Assembly: GCA_041748175.1 (NCBI GenBank)
Contig: JBGTDU010000065.1
Span: forward strand, 1 to 17,643
Reading direction: 5' to 3'
DNA length: 17,643 bases
Source: JAHEJB01 sp041748175
GTDB lineage: Bacteria > Bacteroidota > Rhodothermia > Rhodothermales > Rubricoccaceae
Made by a program: the position numbers and the translations under genes. Below are positions 1-7,657 of this stretch, in pieces. Within the stretch, counting starts at the first letter, position 1, and each line of letters opens with the position of its first letter. Below the pieces are notes generated by a model, which was not told where the DNA came from, made no database searches, and saw only the letters and a list, made by a program, of their open reading frames with translations.

Positions 1-212
1 TCTTTCCTGAACTGATCGGCGAGGGCCGCCACCCAACCGAACTACGCCCGGACGAAAACGGAGACCTGCAAGAGGTGGGCGAGCCCATCACCTACCAGTC
101 GATGAACTACATCCACCTCATTCCCATCCTCGTGCAGGCTATTCAGGAGCAGCAGGCGGAGATCAATGACTTGCGGGCGTTGGTGGAGACGCTCGTTGCG
201 GGCGGGAATTGA
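1..212 (+). CDS. C-terminal end of an S74/endosialidase-chaperone-type protein (partial)
   Basis: An open frame enters from the left edge (first full codon at 3) and ends at TGA 210-212, giving 69 visible residues. It reads FPELIGEGRHPTEL, then YQSMNYIHLIPILVQAIQEQ, then a short coiled-coil-like helix and stop. The pattern 'FPELV...(V)Y..L.P.LV.AI.EQQ..I..L' is the usual end of the peptidase S74 intramolecular chaperone domain. That domain trimerises phage tail spikes and many bacterial surface proteins and then cleaves itself off. The catalytic Ser/Lys part and the functional domain lie outside the window, so neither autoproteolysis nor the protein's role can be judged. It is followed by the protease gene after 46 bases. 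A phage-derived or a host 'tail fiber domain' surface protein are both possible. Confidence 0.75.
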   Translation, partial: FPELIGEGRHPTELRPDENGDLQEVGEPITYQSMNYIHLIPILVQAIQEQQAEINDLRALVETLVAGGN

Positions 213-258
213 TCGGCATTAGCAGTAGTGTGCCCTCTAGTCTCATAGCCCTGCAACC

Positions 259-1683
259 ATGTGTGCTTTTCATCTATACTTCAGTGCGACTGGAATCATG
301 CTGCTGAGTTGGGCTTTCGGCGATCCACTTTTTGCACAGGATCCTGGCCTCGACGAGACCTACGAAGCATCTCTTTCCTGCCATCGAAACGCGAACTGCT
401 CAGAAGGACGTCCATGGTCCAATGAGATCGGAAGTGTAGTTCGTTGGGCTCCTGATACTTGGCAACCAGGCAATGCCAGTTGTACGGGCACGTTTATAAA
501 CATCACCTCCGAAGTACTTACTCCGTACCTAATCGTCCCGGAGCATTGTACGGCCGCGCTTGTGGGAGAGGTGTGGAACCGCTACTACCAGTTTCGTTGG
601 CAAACTCCCGGTTGTACGAATCCAATTGATGCCCCTGACTATGAGTATCTGCTTGGACCGTCTCGTGTTGAAGCTAGATGTCCAACTAATCAAGGATGCG
701 ACTATATTTTGTTGTCGCTTTTGCCATCCAATGTCCTCACGACGAATGATCTAGACGTACACTATGCAGGCTGGTCACGGCTAGACGTTCAGCCCCAGAG
801 CATAGTGATTTTGGGCCATCCGCAAGGGGATGTAAAGAAGATCACGATCGATGACGATCCTCTAGTGTGGACCGGTAGTTCATGGAACTCAACTCCCAAC
901 AGCGGCGGAATAGAACTAGGTAGCTCAGGATCTCCACTTTTCAATAGTGAACATCAGTACGTAGGCCATGTATCTACGGGACCCCAACATCCACCCTCTT
1001 GCACCGTCACGACAGGTGGATACAAATTTTTCCATCATTGGGATGCGATTTCAGCGGGTTCGCCTACGTTAGCGTCACTGCTTGATCCCGCTCCCAGCAC
1101 CGGTGCAACCAGCCTGCTACCGACTGCTAACTATGATTTGACTATTTCAAGCGAGACATTCTCGAATCAAGAGACCGATTTTGGTGCCGGCTTCTTTCGC
1201 ACTTCCGAATCAATCACGGCGACGGACAATACATTGGAGGATACGGGGCGCTTTCACATAAGGGCTCGCGACTCGATCACCATCACAGGCGACTTTCTGG
1301 CCGAGGCAGGAAGTGACTTTCTGGCGCAGATCGATCCGTGGTCGCCGTCCGGTGGAAGTGGGAATCTGCGCGCAGGAGATGTTTCGGATATTATTCCGAA
1401 TTCTGGGGCGACACTTCTCTATTCCAATTATCCAAATCCCTTCTACTACCAAACAACGTTTCGATTCTCAGTTCCTGAAGAAAGTTTTGTTACACTCGCA
1501 GTCTATGACATACTAGGCCGCCATATTCTGACGCTCATGAACGAAAGACATGATGAAGGAAGCGTAACCATACACTGGGTTGCAGCCGACTCCAACGGCA
1601 ATCCTCTTCCAAGTGGCGTGTACTACTATCAACTACGTGTCAACGATCAAACGGAGACACGCCGCACGACACTCATAAACTAG
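259..1683 (+). CDS. Secreted lysyl-endopeptidase-like serine protease with T9SS sorting domain
   Basis: A 474-residue exported protein. A signal peptide covers about residues 1-26 (likely cut after LFA, before QDPG). The protease domain (about 40-270) resembles lysyl endopeptidase: CTGTFIN at 75-81, then the catalytic His in VPEHC (H96), Asp in GCDYILL (D148) and Ser in GSSGSPLF (S225). The block YAGWSR and the later GHPQGDVKKI are also family landmarks. All three triad residues are present, although the usual TA(A/N)HC around His reads VPEHC. Residues 290-360 match the 'coathanger' spacer seen before T9SS domains (ITITGDFLAEAGSDF). Residues 388-474 are a type A sorting domain (YPNPF at 391-395, VYDILGR, SGVYYYQL). 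The protein should cross the outer membrane by T9SS and be attached or released. Lys specificity is not demonstrated. Base composition is more AT-rich than the neighbours. No Shine-Dalgarno is visible before ATG 259. Confidence 0.88.
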   Translation: MCAFHLYFSATGIMLLSWAFGDPLFAQDPGLDETYEASLSCHRNANCSEGRPWSNEIGSVVRWAPDTWQPGNASCTGTFINITSEVLTPYLIVPEHCTAALVGEVWNRYYQFRWQTPGCTNPIDAPDYEYLLGPSRVEARCPTNQGCDYILLSLLPSNVLTTNDLDVHYAGWSRLDVQPQSIVILGHPQGDVKKITIDDDPLVWTGSSWNSTPNSGGIELGSSGSPLFNSEHQYVGHVSTGPQHPPSCTVTTGGYKFFHHWDAISAGSPTLASLLDPAPSTGATSLLPTANYDLTISSETFSNQETDFGAGFFRTSESITATDNTLEDTGRFHIRARDSITITGDFLAEAGSDFLAQIDPWSPSGGSGNLRAGDVSDIIPNSGATLLYSNYPNPFYYQTTFRFSVPEESFVTLAVYDILGRHILTLMNERHDEGSVTIHWVAADSNGNPLPSGVYYYQLRVNDQTETRRTTLIN

Positions 1684-1717
1684 TTACCTAGCAACACTTT
1701 CGTCAAAACTGGTCGGC

Positions 1718-3073
1718 ATGAAGTCTTCTGTGTTTTTGCTCGCGTTCCTTTTACCCTGCAACGCCAGTCCGGCGCAGCCCACGGCCGAATTTGTGGGGCT
1801 CGGTGATTTGCCTGGCGGAGGGGACAAACCCTCTAGCGTCGTTTACGATGTTTCCGGGGACGGTAAAGTCGCCGTTGGCCAGGGTCGAAGCGATAAGGGT
1901 GCTGAAGGATTTCGATGGATTAATGGGGTAATAGCGGGTATTGGTGATTTACCGAATGGCCTCTTTGCCAGTGCCGGTTTTGGCACCTCCGACGACGGTA
2001 GTGTAGTTGTGGGCTTTGGTAATGGAGAAAGTGGATACGAAGCGTTTCGCTGGCAAGACGGTATCATCGTAGGGCTGGGCGATCTTCCCGGTGGCTCGTT
2101 TGATAGCGTTGCCTGGGAGGTATCAGGTGACGGAAACGTCGTGGTGGGTTCTGGAGACATGGCATCCATAACAACAGCCTTTCGTTGGGAAAATGGAGTC
2201 ATGGAAGCCCTTCCGCCACTACTCACCGGTGAAAGTTCGAATGCAATAGCCGTTTCTTCGGACGGCTCTATCGTCATCGGTAGTAGCGGTGGGCAGGCAG
2301 TTCGTTGGAGGGACGGTGTAGTGGAAGGCCTCGGTTTGCCACCGGGCGGAGATAGCGCGTTCGCACGGGATGGTTCCGCAGATGCCAGTGTTGTCGTGGG
2401 AACAGTGTTTGTTTCCAATCCCAACGGTACGGAGGCCTTTATTTGGCGAGAAGGCATCGGTATGGACTACATTCCTGACCTGCCAGGCGGGAGCCCATAC
2501 CGCGAGGCGCTTGCTGTTTCTGGTCACGGCCTCGTCGTGGCCGGTGTCGCGGATGGAGGTGCCGGGTTTGAACCATTCATCTGGTCGAAAGAGACAGGTA
2601 CCCGCGCGCTTAAGCATGTACTTGAAGCAGAGTATGGCTTGGATCTAACGGGATGGGACCTGGCGAGCGTTTGCTCTATCTCGTTTGACGGACGGGTCCT
2701 CGTCGGCAACGGGCTCAATCCAGATGGCGAACGCGAAGCATGGCGGGCCGAGTTGCCGCCGTGGACGGTGGCCAATGTGCCGGAAGCGCCGGAGACAGGT
2801 GAGCTGACGATGTCTGTGCACCCGAATCCCGTGAGGGACCGCGCAACCCTGCGGCTCCTCCTGCCGACTGCTTCTCAAGCTCGCGTGGAGCTCATGGACG
2901 TCTTGGGCCGAGTGGTGTCGGTAGTCCACGAGGGTACCCTCGCAGCCGGTGCGCATTCCTTTTCGCTGGAAACCTCCAGCCATCCCGCCGGAGTCTACGT
3001 TTTGCGAGCACGCGTCGAATTGCGCGAAGGAGGTTTGCAGACAATCAGCCGCACGATCACCGTCCTTCACTAA
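1718..3073 (+). CDS. Extracellular HAF-repeat protein with T9SS sorting domain
   Basis: A 451-residue exported protein with a short signal peptide (residues 1-19, likely cut after SPA). Residues 26-296 hold about six repeats of 42-48 residues built on the pattern 'GLGDLPGG..S.A..VS.DG.VVVG......EAFRW.DG'. These begin near 27, 73, 119, 163, 205 and 251 and match the HAF repeat family, which probably folds as a beta-propeller-like surface domain. The end of the repeat region (GWDLASVCSISFDGRVLVGN, about 312-331) is also typical of HAF proteins. Residues 365-451 form a type A T9SS sorting domain (VHPNPVRD, LMDVLGRVV, PAGVYVLRAR). The function of HAF proteins is unknown; adhesion or a structural surface role is a guess. 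It follows the protease gene after 34 bases and shares its export route, so the two may be co-transcribed. Confidence 0.85.
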   Translation: MKSSVFLLAFLLPCNASPAQPTAEFVGLGDLPGGGDKPSSVVYDVSGDGKVAVGQGRSDKGAEGFRWINGVIAGIGDLPNGLFASAGFGTSDDGSVVVGFGNGESGYEAFRWQDGIIVGLGDLPGGSFDSVAWEVSGDGNVVVGSGDMASITTAFRWENGVMEALPPLLTGESSNAIAVSSDGSIVIGSSGGQAVRWRDGVVEGLGLPPGGDSAFARDGSADASVVVGTVFVSNPNGTEAFIWREGIGMDYIPDLPGGSPYREALAVSGHGLVVAGVADGGAGFEPFIWSKETGTRALKHVLEAEYGLDLTGWDLASVCSISFDGRVLVGNGLNPDGEREAWRAELPPWTVANVPEAPETGELTMSVHPNPVRDRATLRLLLPTASQARVELMDVLGRVVSVVHEGTLAAGAHSFSLETSSHPAGVYVLRARVELREGGLQTISRTITVLH

Positions 3074-3089
3074 TACTGTTTCCGGCAGG

Positions 3090-3614
3090 TCAGCCGCCCG
3101 TGGTCTCGCGTGTAAACGAGACGTGCAGCGTGCCCGATTGCGCCGTAAGTCCAGAATAGGCCACCGGGTCGAAGGCCTGCAGGTTCACCGTCGTGACTAT
3201 TTGGGCTGAGAGCGTCTGATTATCCGTGCTCACGTTCAGGTTCATCACGCCCGGCAGGAGGATCTTGGCCAAGCGTGCTTCGTCGTCCTGAGACCGCGCG
3301 ACAATGCGTGCTGTGGACGTTGAAACCGTGAAATCGGCGTCGGCGAGATCGCTTGGCTGGTCAATAAGCTTGATGCGAAAAAGCGCACGCCCGCTTCCGA
3401 ATAGTTCCACATCGTTTCGGGTCGGGTCCATCGTGGCCAGCACGTCGGCGTCCGAAATGGCCTGCGCCGTGGGGTCAAACCGCAGTTCGGTGAACGTGTA
3501 TACGCCCGCGAGTTCCTCGGAAGGCGTCGTCGGGTTGTTGGTGTCGCACCCCGTCGCAAACGCGATCAGACAAAGGGCGAGGGCGAGAAGTGTGCAGCGT
3601 GAGCAGAAAGACAT
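3090..3614 (-). CDS. Small predicted lipoprotein of unknown function
   Basis: A 174-residue protein. Residues 1-22 are a lipoprotein signal peptide ending in the lipobox ATGC, so Cys23 would be lipidated and the protein anchored to a membrane facing the periplasm or cell surface. After a short linker (DTNNPTTPSEE), the region GVYTFTELRFDP begins a body rich in predicted beta strands. This is broadly like lipocalin-type small lipoproteins, but I cannot place it in a named family. It is convergent with the HAF gene (16 bases between stop codons) and divergent from ada, with which it shares the upstream region. Start ATG at 3614; no clear ribosome binding site precedes it. Confidence 0.75.
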   Translation of the reverse strand: MSFCSRCTLLALALCLIAFATGCDTNNPTTPSEELAGVYTFTELRFDPTAQAISDADVLATMDPTRNDVELFGSGRALFRIKLIDQPSDLADADFTVSTSTARIVARSQDDEARLAKILLPGVMNLNVSTDNQTLSAQIVTTVNLQAFDPVAYSGLTAQSGTLHVSFTRETTGG

Positions 3615-3854
3615 GGCGGGGGACGGTCTTCTAGGAGAAAAAATGGGCGCGGCAACACCAAACGTCGACGCGGTGCTAAGATCCGAAGGGGAAGGGCACC
3701 GTCCAAACGCAAAAAGTGCGTTTTGCGTATGCGCCTTGTATGATCGAATCCGGGTGGGCTCATGGGCTTAGGGACTTCCGCTCCGTCCTTCGCCCCGAAA
3801 TTCGGCGCCTGTTTCCAGGTAGTGGCCGCTTCGTTGAGCGCCTAACTTTGGCCC
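3615..3854. promoter_or_regulatory. Divergent promoter region between the lipoprotein gene and ada
   Basis: 240 bases with no gene. It holds a perfect 8-bp inverted repeat, ACGCAAAA (3707-3714) and TTTTGCGT (3721-3728), separated by 6 bases. A near-consensus -10 hexamer TATGAT lies at 3739-3744 on the plus strand, facing ada. The repeat covers the position where a -35 element would sit and no good -35 is seen there, which would suit an activator-dependent promoter such as those Ada controls. The stretch AAAAAGTGCG is only loosely like the E. coli Ada box. The promoter call is an inference. Confidence 0.35.
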
Positions 3855-4946
3855 ATGACCCCTTCAGATCTACCACGTCAGATGCCGACAGAAAGCGAGA
3901 TGTATTCGGCGATTGTCACCCGAGATACCGCGTACGACGGCCTCTTTTTCACGGCAGTGCGAACGACGGGAATCTTTTGCCGACCCACATGCTCCGCACG
4001 AAAACCCAAACCCGAAAACGTCGAGTTCTTTCCCAGCGCCAGCGAGGCGCTCTTTGCGGGCTACCGCGCGTGCCTCCGTTGTCGGCCAATGGAAGCCAGC
4101 GGAGAGACGCCTGACTGGCTTCGACCTATCCTGTCTCATGTCGAAGCCGATCCGTCAAAACGTGTTCGGGATCGTGATCTCATCGCGCTTGGTCTCGAAC
4201 CCGAGCGGGTTCGCAGATGGTTCAAACAGAACCATGGCATGACCTTCCACGCCTACCAGCGCGCACGTAGACTAGGCAGCGCGCTGGGAGAAATCAGAGA
4301 GGGAAAAGACGTGACCAGCACCGCATTCGACCACGGATTCGATTCGCTGAGCGGTTTCAATAGCGCATTCGCGCGATTCACAGGCGCATCACCTACGCAA
4401 GGGAAAGATCGGCCACTGATCCACTTCGCTCGTCTTCTGACGCCCATCGGCCCCATGATTGCAGCAGCCTCAGAGGCAGCTCTCCACTTGCTTGAGTTCA
4501 CCGACCGGCGCATGCTCGAAACCCAACTGGAACGCCTTGGACGCAAGACCGGGGCCGTTATGGCGCCCGGTATGAACGCCATTCTGAAGCAAACGCGGGA
4601 CGAACTGAACGAATATTTTGACGGCCTCCGAACGGAGTTCACGATGCCGCTCGAACCCGCCTCTACGGAATTTCAGGAGATTGCATGGACCGCGCTACGG
4701 GCCATTCCATTCGCGGAAACGAGAAGCTATGCCGAACAGGCCGTAGCGATTGCTCGTCCGACGGCCGTGCGAGCCGTCGCGCGTGCAAATGGCGACAACC
4801 CGATTGCAATCATCGTCCCGTGCCACCGCGTCGTAGGAAGCGACGGCAAGTTGACCGGATATGGAGGTGGGCTTCACCGCAAGCAATTCCTGCTTGACCT
4901 CGAAAAGCGCGTCGCCGGGAAGGATGTCCAGATGAGCTTGTTGTAG
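3855..4946 (+). CDS. ada: Ada: methylated-DNA repair protein and transcriptional activator
   Basis: A 363-residue protein close to E. coli Ada in length and order. Residues 16-80 are the zinc-binding methylphosphotriester domain (AVRTTGIFCRPTC); its four zinc cysteines C42, C46, C73 and C76 have the same spacing as in E. coli, and C42 is the expected methyl acceptor. Residues 90-182 form an AraC-type helix-turn-helix (RVRRWFKQNHGMTFHAYQRA), slightly compact as in a known Ada subgroup. Residues 187-355 are the O6-methylguanine-DNA methyltransferase, with active-site PCHR (C323). The protein takes methyl groups from DNA onto its own cysteines and, once methylated, activates its own gene. Met1 (3855) is chosen; Met10 and Met16 are also possible, since homology begins near residue 16. 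It converges on pheT with 40 bases between the coding ends. Confidence 0.95.
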   Translation: MTPSDLPRQMPTESEMYSAIVTRDTAYDGLFFTAVRTTGIFCRPTCSARKPKPENVEFFPSASEALFAGYRACLRCRPMEASGETPDWLRPILSHVEADPSKRVRDRDLIALGLEPERVRRWFKQNHGMTFHAYQRARRLGSALGEIREGKDVTSTAFDHGFDSLSGFNSAFARFTGASPTQGKDRPLIHFARLLTPIGPMIAAASEAALHLLEFTDRRMLETQLERLGRKTGAVMAPGMNAILKQTRDELNEYFDGLRTEFTMPLEPASTEFQEIAWTALRAIPFAETRSYAEQAVAIARPTAVRAVARANGDNPIAIIVPCHRVVGSDGKLTGYGGGLHRKQFLLDLEKRVAGKDVQMSLL

Positions 4947-4982
4947 AGGCGCTTCCCCACGCCGGGAGACTGTCCGCTTCGA

Positions 4983-5001
4983 GAACTCAGGCTCTGAGTT
5001 C
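4983..5001. repeat. Perfect hairpin overlapping the pheT stop codon
   Basis: GAACTCAG (4983-4990), loop GCT, CTGAGTTC (4994-5001): an 8-bp perfect stem with a 3-base loop lying across the pheT stop codon (4987-4989), in the ada/pheT convergent junction. No T-run follows on either strand, so it is not a textbook Rho-independent terminator. It may still mark or protect the 3' ends of either transcript. Confidence 0.45.
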
Positions 5002-7536
5002 AGCGCCGAACTCGCGCTCCAGCGCGCTCACCACCTTTCGAATTCGCCCGTCGACATCTTCGTCGCGGAGTGTGCGGTCGGCGAGGAAGCGGAGCGCAAA
5101 CGCGACGCTCTTTCTCTCCCCTTCGATGCTTTCACCGCGGAAAACGTCAAACACACGGACGCTTTGAAGAAGAGCCCCGGCAGTCTGTCGGATCGTTGCC
5201 AGCATGGGTCCGACGGGTTGGGAATCGGGCACCACGACAGCAAGATCGCGGTCGACTGCCGGGAACCGGCTGATAGGTTGATAGCGCGAGGGGCCGTCTC
5301 GATGAGCAACCTCGGCCAGCAGGTCCGCATTTAATTCGGCGACGAAAAGGGGTGTTCGGAGGTCGTGGCTGGCGGCGAGTTCATCCGAGACCCGGGCAAT
5401 GACGCCAATGCGTTTCTTTCCAACGTGGAGCTCGAGCCGGTACGCCGTGAGCGCATCGGGTTCGGTCGATGGCGTCTGATTGATTTCTAATACTCCCAGA
5501 GCGCCCAGCACATGCTCCACCACACCTTTCAGGTCGAAAAAGTCGGTGGCGCGCGACGCTACGTTCCAGCCCTTTTTCTCTGCGACCCCGGTCATCCCAA
5601 GGACGAGGCTGGTGTGCTCGCGGTAGCCCGGAACGAGCTCGAAGGAACTCGCACTGCGCGCGTAGACATGGCCGAACTCCATCATGCGCAGCGACTCCGA
5701 ACCGCGTGCCTGATTGTAGGCAACCACACCGAGCAACCCCGGAAGGAGGCATGGCCGCATGGCCGACATCTCCTGCGAGATCGGGTTGAGCGTTTCGACC
5801 GTTTGGGTTTCCGAGCCCGTCCACGAGGCGGCCGCGAAGCGCTCGGCCGTTTCCTTGGGGACGAGTGAGTTGGTGTAGACCTCCGAAAATCCAAGTCCCT
5901 GAAGGCGGTGCCGCACGTTGTCGAGAAGCTTCGCTTCGGGCGTATCGCCGGCGGGTATGAGCGGAACCGGAGTCGTTGTGGGCGACGGAATTCGGTCGAA
6001 GCCCCAGAGCCTGGCAACCTCCTCGATGACGTCGATCTCGCGCTCGATGTCGGGGCGGAAGGGTGGAATCGTGACGCACGATCCGGCCTCGGAGGCTTCC
6101 TTGGCCGCCGCAACCGCCCCTTCTTCCCGCATGGCCGATTCGGCGAAAGCGTCAAGCGCGGACGCTTCATCCGCACAAACCTCGAATCCGATGGCGTTCA
6201 GGAGTCGCGTGATGTCGTCCATCGGCACATGGGCACCGAGGATTCTGGAGACGCGATTGGGACGAAGCGTCACGGTCTGCGGGACGTGTGGCCGTGGGTT
6301 GGCGTCAACTATGCCGGACACGATCTCACCGCCGGCCATACTTGCAATCAGCTCGGCCACTCGTATCGCGGCGCGGACCTGCCCGGTCGGGTCGACGCCA
6401 CGCTCGAAGCGGTACGAGGCGTCGGTTTGCATGCCGAGGGCTTTGGACGCTTTGCGGATGGAAACCGGCTCGAAGCAGGCGCTCTCGAGGAGGATATTCG
6501 TGGTCGTCGCGGAGACCTGTGAGTTGGCGCCGCCCATCACACCAGCGACGGCAATGGGCTTCTCCGCGTCGCAGATGAGTAGGGTGCCTTCGGGGAGTTC
6601 GCGCTTTTCATCGTCGAGCGTCGTGATGGCCTCGCCCTTCGTGCTGCGGCGGACGATGACCTTCTGACCTGCAATGAGATCGTAGTCGAAGGCGTGCAGC
6701 GGCTGGCCGAATTCGTGGAGGACGAAATTGGTTGCATCCACGACGTTGCTGATCGGGCGCACACCGATGGCCTTCAATCGCGCCCGTAACCACTCGGGCG
6801 ACGGCCCGACTTTCAGCCCACGAACCACCATGGCGACGTAGCGAGGACATCCGTCCGGGTCCTCGATCTCAACGGCAATCAGTTCGGCTGCCTCTCCGCC
6901 TGCTTCTATGGATGGGATCTCGGGTATCCTGAGTGGCAGGTTGGTCAGTGCGGCCACGTCACGTGCGACGCCGATGTGGCTGGTAGCGTCCGGGCGGTTT
7001 GGCGTGATGGCCAGGTCCAGCACGGCGTCGCTCATCAGTTGACCTCTGTTCGCGAGGTACGCTGAAAACGGCTGACCGATTGTGGCCGAATCGTCCAGCA
7101 CGACGATCCCGTCGTGGTCATCGCCCAAGCCCAGCTCGTCCTCCGCGCAGATCATCCCCACCGAAACCACGCCGCGCAACGTCGAATTCTTGATCTCGAC
7201 CGCAATGAGTTCTGCCGGATCCTCGCGGGAAGGAAGCATCAGCGTCGTTCCCACCGTCGCCACGGCGACCTTTTGGCCCACGCCGACGTTCGGTGCACCA
7301 CAAACGATTTGCACCGGCTCACCGCTGGCCAGATCCACCTTGCAGACGGTCAGTCGGTCCGCGTTGGGATGCAGCGAGGCTTCGAGAACCTGCCCGACCA
7401 CAACGCCTCGCAAATCCGACCCCACCCGCTCGATCCCTTCGAGTTCGAGGCCCGCCATCGTTAGCAAATCGCCGAGTTCCTCCGCCGAGAGACCGGAGTC
7501 GACGTAATCGCGGAGCCAGTTGGTGGAGATAAGCAT
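4987..7536 (-). CDS. pheT: Phenylalanyl-tRNA synthetase beta subunit
   Basis: 849 residues; together with PheS it forms the (alpha-beta)2 enzyme that charges tRNA-Phe in the cytoplasm. Residues 39-160 are the EMAP-II-like tRNA-binding domain (HPNADRL at 57, IVCGAPNVG at 77, GMICAEDELGLG at 127). Residues 210-400 are the B3/B4 region, which carries the editing site in this family (HEFGQPLHAFD, VAGVMGG, SYRFERGVDP at 374). B5 follows at about 420-515 (PPFRPDIEREIDVIEEVARL), then the catalytic-like domain (520-745) and the C-terminal anticodon-binding FDX-ACB domain (about 752-849, RFPAVDRDLAVVV). An Ala/Glu-rich insertion of about 34 residues (454-487) lies inside B5. It is the last gene of the operon, 121 bases after pheS, with a heptamer-repeat array in between. 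Start ATG at 7536; no Shine-Dalgarno is visible. Confidence 0.97.
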   Translation of the reverse strand: MLISTNWLRDYVDSGLSAEELGDLLTMAGLELEGIERVGSDLRGVVVGQVLEASLHPNADRLTVCKVDLASGEPVQIVCGAPNVGVGQKVAVATVGTTLMLPSREDPAELIAVEIKNSTLRGVVSVGMICAEDELGLGDDHDGIVVLDDSATIGQPFSAYLANRGQLMSDAVLDLAITPNRPDATSHIGVARDVAALTNLPLRIPEIPSIEAGGEAAELIAVEIEDPDGCPRYVAMVVRGLKVGPSPEWLRARLKAIGVRPISNVVDATNFVLHEFGQPLHAFDYDLIAGQKVIVRRSTKGEAITTLDDEKRELPEGTLLICDAEKPIAVAGVMGGANSQVSATTTNILLESACFEPVSIRKASKALGMQTDASYRFERGVDPTGQVRAAIRVAELIASMAGGEIVSGIVDANPRPHVPQTVTLRPNRVSRILGAHVPMDDITRLLNAIGFEVCADEASALDAFAESAMREEGAVAAAKEASEAGSCVTIPPFRPDIEREIDVIEEVARLWGFDRIPSPTTTPVPLIPAGDTPEAKLLDNVRHRLQGLGFSEVYTNSLVPKETAERFAAASWTGSETQTVETLNPISQEMSAMRPCLLPGLLGVVAYNQARGSESLRMMEFGHVYARSASSFELVPGYREHTSLVLGMTGVAEKKGWNVASRATDFFDLKGVVEHVLGALGVLEINQTPSTEPDALTAYRLELHVGKKRIGVIARVSDELAASHDLRTPLFVAELNADLLAEVAHRDGPSRYQPISRFPAVDRDLAVVVPDSQPVGPMLATIRQTAGALLQSVRVFDVFRGESIEGERKSVAFALRFLADRTLRDEDVDGRIRKVVSALEREFGAELRA

Positions 7537-7544
7537 GGATTAGA

Positions 7545-7637
7545 GCGTAGTGCGTAGTGCGTAATGCGTAGTGCGTAATACGTATTGTGTGCAAACGATC
7601 CCTCTAACGCAATACGCAATACGAAATAAGCAATAAT
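7545..7637. repeat. Heptamer-repeat inverted array, pheS-pheT gap
   Basis: Left arm 7545-7585: six consecutive units in a perfect 7-base period, GCGTAG, TGCGTAG, TGCGTAA, TGCGTAG, TGCGTAA, TACGTAT. Right arm 7606-7637: AACGC, AATACGC, AATACGA, AATAAGC, AATAATC, which is the complementary heptamer in the opposite orientation. The arms can pair around a loop of about 20 bases to form one long imperfect hairpin. On the coding (minus) strand the array ends 8 bases before the pheT ATG, at the place where a ribosome binding site would normally be. Confidence 0.9.
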
Positions 7638-7657
7638 CAGGAAAGAACGGACGGAGT

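Noticed and set aside
7319..7594. Minus-strand open frame beginning with an ITHYALRTTHYALI-type peptide
   Set aside because: It is the heptamer array read as protein followed by pheT in the wrong frame, a known kind of false gene.
7545..7637. CRISPR array
   Set aside because: The units are 7 bases, contiguous and without spacers, and the two arms are inverted.
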